DNA from: Bacteroidota bacterium
Lineage (GTDB): Bacteria > Bacteroidota > Ignavibacteria > Ignavibacteriales > Ignavibacteriaceae
Direction of reading: 5' to 3'
Assembly (NCBI GenBank): GCA_023475265.1
Contig: JAMCWE010000167.1
Location: forward strand, 1-39,278
Length of the DNA stretch: 39,278 nt
Program-made: the position numbers and the translations under genes
The notes under the pieces: generated by a model
The model's input: the letters and a program-made list of their open reading frames with translations, nothing else
Told to the model about the DNA's origin: nothing
Database searches by the model: none
Part shown: one piece after another, positions 25,759-33,350 of the stretch
Position numbering within the stretch: the stretch's first letter is position 1
Layout of the letters: each line of letters opens with the position of its first letter

Positions 25759-25785
25759 AGCGGTTGTAAAGTATATACAACCGCT
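25759..25785. repeat. Perfect 10-bp-stem hairpin upstream of the metzincin gene
   Basis: AGCGGTTGTA (25759-25768) pairs with TACAACCGCT (25776-25785) around a seven-base loop. It lies between the small Lys-rich gene (stop at 25890, minus strand) and the metzincin start, so it may end the upstream transcript; on the minus strand a T-rich stretch follows only about ten bases further. Confidence 0.5.
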
Positions 25786-25889
25786 CCACAGGTGAATGCC
25801 CGATGAAAGAGCATTTAACAGCCGTTGCATTGTTTAGCATTTAGATATTGCATCATAATGTCCGGCGAATTAATCATTCACAACAGCGC

Positions 25890-26273
25890 TTACTTAGCCG
25901 GCGGCTTCGGTTTTTTGACAGGTTTTTTCCTTTCGGATTTGCGAGTGCCGCCAAGCTGTTCTATTTCATTTGCATCTTCGCCAAATGCGGCTTTAGCTCC
26001 CAAAAGTACCTTGCTGCTGTATCCGTTTAGCTTTGCTTCCTCTTCAGTTATTCGGTTACCCAATGCATCCGCCTGCTTAAGCAATTGATTATATTCAGTC
26101 AGCAGGGAATCACATAGGTCAATTTGAGCTTTCATTTCTACTGCTGTAAAAATAGAACCGTCTCCTCCGTAATTAACAGGTTTCTCTCTCGTCTTGTCTA
26201 TTTCAGTCATTGCAGTAAGCTTATCCTTTGCCCTTGCCAGTGATTTGGAAGCTTTTCGTTCGGGAAATGCCAT
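25890..26273 (-). CDS. Small Lys-rich protein with C-terminal GGTRKSERKK motif, unknown function
   Basis: A 127-residue cytoplasmic protein, mostly helical and likely coiled-coil in residues 1-85, ending in 'IEQLGGTRKSERKKPVKKPKPPAK', a basic tail rich in Lys and Pro. The 'E-x-x-GGTRKSERKK' end reminds me of a family of small uncharacterised proteins, but I cannot name it. The ATG has an exceptionally strong ribosome site (AAAGGAGG, nine-base spacer). The gene is visibly richer in G+C than its neighbours. It is the only gene next to the repeat-laden 26.3-27.7 kb stretch. Tail charge suggests nucleic-acid or membrane contact; this is only inference. Confidence 0.65.
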   Translation of the reverse strand: MAFPERKASKSLARAKDKLTAMTEIDKTREKPVNYGGDGSIFTAVEMKAQIDLCDSLLTEYNQLLKQADALGNRITEEEAKLNGYSSKVLLGAKAAFGEDANEIEQLGGTRKSERKKPVKKPKPPAK

Positions 26274-26450
26274 TTCTCTTTTCCTCCTTTCTGCATGTTT
26301 ATTTGGGTTGATAAATATCCTTATTAGTAACGGTAATTTTACTCTGTTATAATAGCTTCTATGCGGAAGTCTCTTAAAACTGATAAATACTAATAAAGAA
26401 CTGATTTTTAGATAATTTCCTTTGTTTCTAGCTCATTTTAGGTGTTTTCG

Positions 26451-26681
26451 TACCTTTATTTCTTTGTTCCATACCTATGGAACGTTTCTCTATACCTACA
26501 AATCATCCATTTGTACCTTTGGTTAGTCTCTCCATACCTCCGGTTGATTGCTCAGTAGCTACAGTATATTATTCAACACCTTAGATTGATTCCTCTGTAC
26601 TTCCAGCATGTTCTTCCATACCTTTGGGAAGACCATCTGCACCTTAAAATCGTTTCTCAATTCCTTTGGATATACTATAAG
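26451..26681. repeat. 21-bp minisatellite, 11 units in exact phase
   Basis: The word TACCT (or one-change forms such as TAGCT, CACCT, TTCCT) recurs at 26451, 26472, 26493, 26514, 26535, 26556, 26577, 26598, 26619, 26640 and 26661: every 21 bases with no indel. The consensus unit is about TACCTTTGGTTCGTTTCTCCA cut to 21; individual units differ at many inner positions. Reverse-complement reading of the consensus gives the heptad G-M-E-K-R-T-K, another frame K-V-W-R-N-E-P; every frame I checked contains stops in some units. It lies 178 bases upstream of the small Lys-rich gene. It is best explained as a decayed coding or structural tandem repeat. Confidence 0.85.
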
Positions 26682-27137
26682 AACGTACAGATCTAATCTT
26701 CCAATCCAAGGAAAAAGTCTTTAACGATATAAATACATTCATCATGCTAATCATCTGATTTACTTAGCTAAGAAATCATTTCACTAAAGAAGTCAGTATT
26801 TAAAAGAACCCTGTAAAAAAGAGCACATGAAAAACACATGCATCTTTTCATAATTATTATTAAAGAAACAAAAACATATTCGATATTCGATTTATTACTT
26901 GGAAAGAAATCGGCATTTCCGTTAAAAGAATTTTGAATTGAACCACTTTTATGTACCCTTTGTCAACAGTTCGTTTAACCAATAATTGTAAAACAAAAAC
27001 TCTAAATCAAACTAGCCAAATTGAAAATTATTTACAAGAGGAAATTTTTTTTAAGTGGGAAATACAGATGGGTTTCAGAGGTGCCCAAAATAATATTAAA
27101 ATCAAAAATAAATTTAGATTGCAATAAAATTTCCAAT

Positions 27138-27640
27138 CATTCTACTTACTCCTAGAATGAATCTCTATCTCGTCCCTACGTATAAGCGTCAACTTAACGA
27201 GCAGGAAATTTGGAAACGTTTCATTTCCCCGACAGGGGAAAAATATTCTAGCCGTGGGTAACTCCCACGGATAAAATACAACATAAATAGGTCTTACTCT
27301 GAAAGAGTAGAATAATAAGATGCCGTATTTATTTCACTCTTTCAGAGTTGGCAATCTACCGGTTAATCTATTATGCATGGGTGTTACCCCTGCCCGGTTT
27401 ATCTGACCCCTGGCGGGGTCAAAAGATTGTGGATAAAAGAATTATGAAGAATTTTAACAAAATAAAGTTGACGCGAATGCGTCCCTACGGGACTTCTTTA
27501 TTTTAGGTTGTTGCCTATAAATATATTGTCCCTAAAGGAACAAACATTGGCTTATTATCTTTATTTATTGTGGTACCGTTAGGTACTTAATATATATAGA
27601 AACATTTGACAACCACAAAATTAAAAGTCCCGCAGGGACG
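27138..27640. repeat. Cluster of about ten short unrelated palindromes (REP-like)
   Basis: In 500 bases, hairpins with different stems follow each other: CATTCTA/TAGAATG (27138-27159), TTTCCCC/GGGGAAA (27224-27241), CCGTGGG/CCCACGG (27252-27270), ACTCT/AGAGT (27296-27308 and again 27336-27348), GGGT/ACCC (27379-27389), GACCCC/GGGGTC (27405-27420), GTCCC/GGGAC (27481-27493), GTACC/GGTAC (27573-27586) and GTCCC/GGGAC (27628-27640). Loops are 3-8 bases. The stems do not match each other except the two GTCCC ones and the ACTCT pair. They lie downstream of aguA in transcription sense. They resemble repetitive extragenic palindromes mobilised by IS200/IS605-like (RAYT) transposases, but no such gene is in the window. 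Confidence 0.75.
27177..27485. repeat. Inverted repeat pair framing part of the palindrome cluster
   Basis: GCGTCAACTT at 27186-27195 is exactly mirrored by AAGTTGACGC at 27465-27474, and the match extends outward imperfectly (ACG-T/C-AT-..-GCGTCAACTT), next to a partial GTCCCTACG on the left and a complete GTCCCTACGGGAC on the right. The pair is about 270 bases apart and encloses five or six hairpins, so it may mark the ends of a small inserted element. Confidence 0.5.
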
Positions 27641-27740
27641 AAATAAAAATTTTTTGGACAGATATGATGTGTTTAATCATTAGCGCTGCGGCTTAATTCA
27701 TAATCTGAAAGATAGATTTTATAAAATATATGATTTGAAA

Positions 27741-28772
27741 TTACACCGGCTGTTCATGAGTTAAACAGTGAAGTGTTCCAAGCCCCCAAACCAAATCAAC
27801 GGCGTGAATGCCGATGATAGGCCTGTCATTAATTAATTCGGAAAGAATTCCCAATGCGGTTTTGTCATTCGGATCATTAAAGGTTGGAACGATAACTGCG
27901 GAATTAGAAAAATAAAAATTCGCATAGCTTGCCGGAAGTCTTTGTCCTTTGAATACTACCGGCTCCGGCATTGGAAGTTCAACAACTTCAACTTTAGAAC
28001 CATTTTCAAGCTTCATATTTTGAAGCCGCTCTTTATTTTCCTGAAGCAATTTATAATTTTCATCTTTAGAATTTTTTTCTTGAACCAGCACGACCGTCTT
28101 CTCGTTTACAAACCTGCAAAGATCATCAACATGTCCATGGGTGTCGTCGCCGGCAATTCCTTTTCCAAGCCAAAGGACATTTTTAATTCCAAGATATTTA
28201 TTAAAAATTTCTTCGTAATCTTTTTTCGTAAATCCGGGATTCCTCACCTGTACTTTATCGTCCATTAAACATTCTTCTGTCGTAATAAGCGTTCCGTTTC
28301 CATTTGTATCAATTGAGCCGCCTTCAAGAACAACCTGCCTGCCTTGATATTCTGCGATGATTCTTTTTATCTCAAGCTTTTCGGAAATGAATTTCGGAAG
28401 TTTCTCATCTTTTTTGCAGTTGGAATATTTCGCCCATCCGTTGAATTTAAAATTAACCAACTCAACGTTACCATTATTTTTTACAAACGCCGGACCCGAA
28501 TCGCGCATCCAGCCTCTGTCCGTTTTCAAATGGAAAAATTCAACCTTGCTTAAATCAACTTCAGATGAAATTAAAACAGATTTTGCTTTCCGTTCATGTT
28601 CTTTCGATTCAACAACAATTCTAACAATTTCACCTTGAGAAATCTTTTTCACAATTTCAGAATAGACCCATTGAATCGGCGTGAACTTTCCCGGCCAGTC
28701 TTCTTTGTTGTGCGGCCATCCAAGCCATGTTGCTTGATGCGGTTCCCATTCGGCAGGAATTCTGTAATTCAT
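27741..28772 (-). CDS. aguA: Agmatine deiminase
   Basis: Cytoplasmic hydrolase that converts agmatine to N-carbamoylputrescine and ammonia. The 343 residues carry the family's opening 'PAEWEPHQATWLGWPHN', 'DRGWMRDSGPAFV', the substrate-side 'VLEGGSIDTNGNGTLITTEECL', 'GIAGDDTHGHVDDLCRF' with the catalytic acid and His, and the terminal nucleophile region 'GLGTLHCLTHEQP' with the reactive Cys. It starts three bases after the aguB stop, so the two steps are coupled. No arginine decarboxylase gene lies in the window. A 1 kb repeat-rich stretch follows its stop. Confidence 0.93.
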   Translation of the reverse strand: MNYRIPAEWEPHQATWLGWPHNKEDWPGKFTPIQWVYSEIVKKISQGEIVRIVVESKEHERKAKSVLISSEVDLSKVEFFHLKTDRGWMRDSGPAFVKNNGNVELVNFKFNGWAKYSNCKKDEKLPKFISEKLEIKRIIAEYQGRQVVLEGGSIDTNGNGTLITTEECLMDDKVQVRNPGFTKKDYEEIFNKYLGIKNVLWLGKGIAGDDTHGHVDDLCRFVNEKTVVLVQEKNSKDENYKLLQENKERLQNMKLENGSKVEVVELPMPEPVVFKGQRLPASYANFYFSNSAVIVPTFNDPNDKTALGILSELINDRPIIGIHAVDLVWGLGTLHCLTHEQPV

Positions 28773-28775
28773 AAT

Positions 28776-29681
28776 TTAGTCCAAAAATCTTTTTTCAATT
28801 CCGGAATAAGCATCGATTCTTCTATCCCGCAGGAACGGCCAGTTTCTTCGGATGTATTCAATTCTGCTGAGATTAATCTCCGCATAAATTATTTCTTCTT
28901 TATCTTTAGATCCCTGCGCAATAATTACTCCCTGCGGATCAGCAACAAACGATGATCCCCAAAATTCAATACCGGCAGAATCTTCAGAATCTTTTTCTAA
29001 TCCAACTCTGTTTACTGCTGCAACATACACTCCGTTTGCAATCGCGTGCCCTCTTTGAATTGTCATCCATGAATCAAATTGTGCTTTGCCGTGTTCTTTC
29101 TTTTCATGCGGGTGCCAGCCAATTGCGGTTGGGTAAAATAATATATCTGCACCGTTGAGAGCAGTTATTCTTGCTCCTTCAGGATACCATTGGTCCCAGC
29201 AAATTAAAGTTCCGATATTTCCGTATTTAGTCTTGAAAGATTTAAAACCAAGATCGCCGGGAGTGAAATAAAATTTTTCATAATATGCCGGGTCATCGGG
29301 AATGTGCATCTTGCGGTAATGCCCTACATTCTTGCCGTTGGCATCGATAATAACAGCGCTGTTATGATAAACTCCTTTTGCTCTTTTTTCAAAAAGCGGA
29401 ACAATTATAACTACTTTATTCCTTTTGGCAATTTTGCTTAATTGATTTGTTGAGGGGCCTGGAATCGTTTCAGCAAGTTCAAAATTTTTAATGTCTTCCG
29501 TCTGACAAAAATATTTAGATCGGAAAAGCTCAGGCAAGCAAATAACCTGCGCTCCTTTTTTTGATGCTTTCTCTATCCAGCTTACTGCTTTCTTCAAATT
29601 TTCAGTTGTATCATTTCCCAAGGACATTTGTAGCAGCGCAGCAGTAAATTTTTGATTATTCTTTTTTCCCTTTGAAATCAT
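28776..29681 (-). CDS. aguB: N-carbamoylputrescine amidohydrolase
   Basis: Nitrilase-superfamily enzyme making putrescine, ammonia and carbon dioxide from N-carbamoylputrescine. The Glu-Lys-Cys triad is visible: Glu in 'VICLPELF', Lys in 'HYRKMHIPDD' and Cys in 'GTLICWDQWYPEGAR'. 'YYEKFYFTPGDLGFK' and 'SFVADPQG' are further family landmarks. Length 301 is normal. It is the first gene of the aguB-aguA pair and follows the MORN-repeat gene by 75 bases. The 15-residue Lys-rich start (MISKGKKNNQKFTA) is slightly long for the family. Confidence 0.92.
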   Translation of the reverse strand: MISKGKKNNQKFTAALLQMSLGNDTTENLKKAVSWIEKASKKGAQVICLPELFRSKYFCQTEDIKNFELAETIPGPSTNQLSKIAKRNKVVIIVPLFEKRAKGVYHNSAVIIDANGKNVGHYRKMHIPDDPAYYEKFYFTPGDLGFKSFKTKYGNIGTLICWDQWYPEGARITALNGADILFYPTAIGWHPHEKKEHGKAQFDSWMTIQRGHAIANGVYVAAVNRVGLEKDSEDSAGIEFWGSSFVADPQGVIIAQGSKDKEEIIYAEINLSRIEYIRRNWPFLRDRRIDAYSGIEKRFLD

Positions 29682-29756
29682 TTTTAACTTTCATTTTTTA
29701 TATAAATGATAAACTCAATTCAAATCTAAATTCGCGATAAAATAATGTCAACAAAT

Positions 29757-31097
29757 CTAATAACCAACAGTTGAAATAACATTTCCTTTTTGATCTAACT
29801 CTTTGCTCGAAATTAATTTCCCATTAACATAATATTCTTCCTTTTTCATTTTGCCGTTTTCAAAATAAGTTCTGACAAATCCATCCAGCTTGCCGTCCCA
29901 ATATCCTTCAACTTTCATAAGTTCGCCGTATTTATAATAATATTTTTTAGTACCTCTGACGGTTCCGTCAACATAATTTGCTTCTGATTGCAAAAGTCCG
30001 TCATCATAAAAAGTTTTATAATCGCCGTTTGGAAGATTGTCTTTATTATAAAAATATTCTTTCAGCTTTCCATTCTTATAATAAATTAATTCAATTCCGT
30101 TTTTCCTATTATTTTCATAATTGCTTTCCGATTCAAGCGTGCCGTCATCGTAGAAAGTTCTCGTAATTCCCTTTTGAATTCCTCTTATAAAATCTATCGA
30201 TGAATCAATTATTCCGCTTTCATAATATACATACGATCTTCCGTCCAAAGTGTCGTTAGTATAATTCCATTCGCTTTTCAGAAACCCGTCTTCATAGTAA
30301 TATTTTGCTGTACCGTTCTTCTTTCCGTCTTTAAAAGGAATTTCTTCTTTTAACGTGCCGGAGGGATAATAAGTTCTGTCGGTTCGTTCCTCCGATTCAA
30401 ATTTACCCAGCAGCGTGTATTTGATTCTGTTTTTCAATTCACCGTTTACATAAGTGTCTTTAACTCGCAAGTCACCGGCAAGATCAAAAATTTTAACTTC
30501 TCCATCAAGCTTGTCGTTTTTAAAATTTCCTTCAAGAGCCGTGGTTCCATTATCGTTGAATACTTTTGTCGGGCCGTCTCTCAAACCACTTTTATAAGTA
30601 GTTATCACTTCTGTTTTCCCCGACTTGAAATAAGTCTTGCAAGTTCCGTTTAATTCACCGTTAACATAATACCAATCGCCTTGGAGCTCGCCTGTTTTAT
30701 AATAGGTATGAGTTAATCCTTCGAGCTTTCCATGCGCATAATTTTGCACCGACCAAAGTTCGCCGGTTTCGTAATACCATTTTGAAGTATCTTCTTTAAA
30801 TCCGTTTCTATAATTCCAATCAATGCTCAGAAGTCCATTTTCAAAATACCAATCGGATTTGCCGTTCTCTTTTCCGTTAACAAAATTCCAGGCCTTCCAC
30901 AAACGCCCGTCTGGATAATATTCCAAATATTGCCCGTTTAATTTTCCGTTAACATAATCGCCTTGAGTTTTTAATATCCCATTTGGATAAAATGTTTTTT
31001 TAACATTTACATTGCCGCTGTTTTGAGCTTTAGCTGCAGTGCCTAAAAATAGAAATAATATAATTACTGAAAGAACATCAATTTTATTTTTCAACAT
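29757..31097 (-). CDS. Secreted MORN_2/YwqK-type repeat protein
   Basis: A 446-residue exported protein (signal peptide ending near AKAQ) made almost wholly of about 18 repeats of 22-24 residues with the pattern 'YYPDGRLWKAWNFVNGKENG', that is [F/Y]Y-x-[D/N/S]G-x-L-x3-x-[N/Y]-x-NG-x-x-[D/N]G. This is the MORN_2 repeat of the YwqK family, sometimes annotated as an antitoxin for lack of a better name; nothing here suggests a toxin partner. It is an extended beta solenoid. I use ATG at 31097, next to a GTG at 31100. It lies upstream of aguB on the same strand, 75 bases apart. Ligand unknown. Confidence 0.85.
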   Translation of the reverse strand: MLKNKIDVLSVIILFLFLGTAAKAQNSGNVNVKKTFYPNGILKTQGDYVNGKLNGQYLEYYPDGRLWKAWNFVNGKENGKSDWYFENGLLSIDWNYRNGFKEDTSKWYYETGELWSVQNYAHGKLEGLTHTYYKTGELQGDWYYVNGELNGTCKTYFKSGKTEVITTYKSGLRDGPTKVFNDNGTTALEGNFKNDKLDGEVKIFDLAGDLRVKDTYVNGELKNRIKYTLLGKFESEERTDRTYYPSGTLKEEIPFKDGKKNGTAKYYYEDGFLKSEWNYTNDTLDGRSYVYYESGIIDSSIDFIRGIQKGITRTFYDDGTLESESNYENNRKNGIELIYYKNGKLKEYFYNKDNLPNGDYKTFYDDGLLQSEANYVDGTVRGTKKYYYKYGELMKVEGYWDGKLDGFVRTYFENGKMKKEEYYVNGKLISSKELDQKGNVISTVGY

Positions 31098-31271
31098 CAC
31101 TTTTTTGGTAAATAAATCTTAACTTTATTCATAAAATATTTATTGAATCTGGTTTTCAAAATTAAAACTATTTCTTCAGAAGAAAAATTTATAAGCATAA
31201 CTTTAGATATAAATCATATTGGCATGATTGAATTTTAAACTTCATTTATCTCATTTTTGTTAAAATTATTT

Positions 31272-32192
31272 ATGCATTACCATCAAAATAATAAGTCTTC
31301 TGTACAGAAAAATTTAGCTGTTTCGATACTTCTTAATACTTTTATTGTAATCGGCGAAATGATTGCAGGTATTTTCAGCAACAGCCTGGCGCTTATTTCG
31401 GACGCACTTCATAACTTCGGAGATTTGCTGTCGCTAATTCTAAGTTTGGTTGCGGTTAGAATGTCTAACTGGAAAGCTACACCAAACAAAACTTACGGTT
31501 ATATACGAGCGGAAATAATTGTTGCCTTCATAAATTCTTCTGCGCTTGTTGTAATTGGTATTTACTTAATTTATGAAGGTGTAGGAAGAATTATAAGTCC
31601 GGAAAGAGTAACCGGGATTTGGATTATAATTACAGCCTCGCTTGCTTTCATCGCAAATACAATTTCAACTTTTCTGCTGTATAAAAATTCTAAAGATAAT
31701 CTTAACGCAAAAGCAGCTTACCTTCATTTGTTTTATGATTCAGTGAATTCGCTTTTAGTAATCATCGCGGGAATATTAATTTACTTTTACAATTGGGTAA
31801 TCCTCGATCCGGTGTTTTCAATTTTAATCGGACTCTTTATAATTAAAAGCGGCTGGGATGTTGTCCTTGAAACGATTAACATTTTAAATGAAGGAACACC
31901 CAAAGAAATTAATTCGAACGAAGTTACTGCTTTTATTTCATCCTTCCCTGAAGTGAAGCAAATACACCATTTGCACATTTGGTCGCTTTCATCAAAAATG
32001 TACGCTTTGTCTGTTCATGTTGTTGTTGACGATCAATTAATTAGTAAAGGTTATCTGATAATCGATCAATTGGAAAAAGCGCTTAAAGAAAAATTTAGTA
32101 TTGATCATCCTACAATTCAGCTTGAGGCAGATTTAAGCAGAGAGCAAAATGATGTGATAAAAATAAATCCTAATTTCCAAAGTGGTGAGTGA
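31272..32192 (+). CDS. CDF-family cation efflux transporter
   Basis: A 306-residue inner-membrane antiporter exporting divalent metal (Zn-type by resemblance to CzcD/ZitB). The metal site is seen as 'SDALHNFGD' in helix 2 (H-x-x-x-D) and 'YLHLFYDSVNSL' in helix 5 (H-x-x-x-D). Six helices precede the cytoplasmic C-terminal domain ('SFPEVKQIHHLHIWSLSSKMYALSVHVVV') typical of the family. I use the ATG at 31272, which gives the His-containing MHYHQNN start found in homologues; a TTG at 31257 is an alternative. No metal-dependent regulator is adjacent. It converges with tyrA, 24 bases apart. Confidence 0.9.
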   Translation: MHYHQNNKSSVQKNLAVSILLNTFIVIGEMIAGIFSNSLALISDALHNFGDLLSLILSLVAVRMSNWKATPNKTYGYIRAEIIVAFINSSALVVIGIYLIYEGVGRIISPERVTGIWIIITASLAFIANTISTFLLYKNSKDNLNAKAAYLHLFYDSVNSLLVIIAGILIYFYNWVILDPVFSILIGLFIIKSGWDVVLETINILNEGTPKEINSNEVTAFISSFPEVKQIHHLHIWSLSSKMYALSVHVVVDDQLISKGYLIIDQLEKALKEKFSIDHPTIQLEADLSREQNDVIKINPNFQSGE

Positions 32193-32216
32193 CGCAAGAT
32201 AAAAACAAATCTCAGA

Positions 32217-33314
32217 TCATTTAGTTATGAATCCGGATTTTTCCATTATCTCTTTCGCTTTCAATGCTATCTCTTCACTTTCAAATGAAATTCTGAAAGT
32301 TCCCCCTGTACCTTCGCGGATTTTAAGAAGCTCAAGATCTTTTATGTTGATGTTGTTGTTGAATAATAGCGTCGTCAGCTTGCTCAAAACACCTGGTTCA
32401 TCTTTCACATAAATAAAAATATCAACTAATGGATTTATAAAACCCTTAGTGTTTTTAGGAATTTCATCCCTTCGTGTCCTGGCTTTTTGGAATGAGGCTT
32501 CTAAAGATTTTAAATCTTCTTGTTTCAATTGATCTTCGATTTGATTTAAATTTTTTATTAATACATCAATTGAATCTATAATTGCATTGTGATTTAATTT
32601 TAAGACTGATTCCCAAATATTAAAGCTGCTGGAAGCTATTCTTGTCATATCACGAAATCCGCCTGCTGCAAAATCTAAATAATTAAAATTACCATTTTCA
32701 CTTACTGAATTTACAAGAGCAATCGAAAGCAATTGCGGAAGATGGCTGACGCGGGCAATAACTTTATCGTGAAGGTAAGGATCTAAAAATCTAATTCTTG
32801 CGCCTAACGATTTTATCAGGTTAAGAAACTCTTCTAACTTCTTATTTCCTTTTGAAGATTCGGAAACTATATAAACTGAATTTTCAAATAACAGCGGATC
32901 GGAGCTTTTGTAGCCGCTTGTCTCTTTGCCTGTCATCGGGTGCCCGCCGATATAGCTTCCTTTACTTTCTAATTTTTTCCACTCATCTTCAAAAATTCCT
33001 TTTATACCGCAAACATCTGTTATTATTGTTCCATCTGCTACTTGAGGCGCAAGTTTGATAAAATAATTAAGAGATAATTCGGTTGGCAGACAAAGAAAAA
33101 TTACATCTGAAAATTTTGCTTCATCAATTGAATTTAATGCTTCATCGATTGATTTATCTTTTAAAGCCTCATCAAGAATTTCTTTTTTATCAAAACCTTT
33201 GATAACTAATTGGGATGAATCTTTTTTTCTTTCAGCCAGATTTGGTTTTAACGCTTTTGCTATCGATCCCCCAATTAAACCGAGGCCAATTATAGAAATA
33301 TTTTTCAAATTCAA
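32217..33314 (-). CDS. tyrA: Prephenate dehydrogenase with ACT domain
   Basis: NAD-dependent oxidative decarboxylation of prephenate to 4-hydroxyphenylpyruvate, the tyrosine branch step. The Rossmann motif 'SIIGLGLIGGSIAKAL' opens the protein, 'IITDVCGIKG' and the active-site His in 'GGHPMTGKETSGY' follow, and residues about 290-365 ('FIYVKDEPGVLSKLTTLLF') are an ACT domain for feedback control by tyrosine. The start is TTG (33314), with a second TTG two codons later; no ATG is near and the ribosome site is weak. It is the last gene of the mutS-DUF1684-aroF-tyrA run, 36 bases after aroF. Confidence 0.92.
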   Translation of the reverse strand: MNLKNISIIGLGLIGGSIAKALKPNLAERKKDSSQLVIKGFDKKEILDEALKDKSIDEALNSIDEAKFSDVIFLCLPTELSLNYFIKLAPQVADGTIITDVCGIKGIFEDEWKKLESKGSYIGGHPMTGKETSGYKSSDPLLFENSVYIVSESSKGNKKLEEFLNLIKSLGARIRFLDPYLHDKVIARVSHLPQLLSIALVNSVSENGNFNYLDFAAGGFRDMTRIASSSFNIWESVLKLNHNAIIDSIDVLIKNLNQIEDQLKQEDLKSLEASFQKARTRRDEIPKNTKGFINPLVDIFIYVKDEPGVLSKLTTLLFNNNINIKDLELLKIREGTGGTFRISFESEEIALKAKEIMEKSGFITK

Positions 33315-33350
33315 TCTAAATTTATTTTCTAATCATTACTAATAGCGCAA

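Larger units (their letters stand above)
26274..27740. other. 1.5 kb gene-poor region with minisatellite and palindromes
   Basis: No convincing gene. It holds the 21-bp minisatellite (26451-26681), a near-palindrome TGATTTACTTAG/CTAAGAAATCA (26756-26778), an isolated 58-codon frame (26951-27127, plus strand) with no ribosome site or recognised family, and the palindrome cluster (27138-27640). A tandem ATTCGAT pair lies near 26880. No tRNA, rRNA or CRISPR-like spacing is seen. Confidence 0.6.

Noticed and set aside
26451-26681. The 21-bp array considered as a CRISPR array
   Set aside because: Units are contiguous and all degenerate, with no alternation of constant repeat and unique spacer and no cas gene nearby.
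26951-27127. A 58-codon plus-strand frame (ATG at 26951) in the gene-poor region
   Set aside because: No ribosome site, no recognisable motif, and this length is expected by chance in a region of this size; kept only as a note.
29757-31097. YwqK-family protein as half of a toxin-antitoxin system
   Set aside because: The name comes from database convention; the protein is secreted, has about 18 MORN_2 repeats and no toxin-like neighbour.
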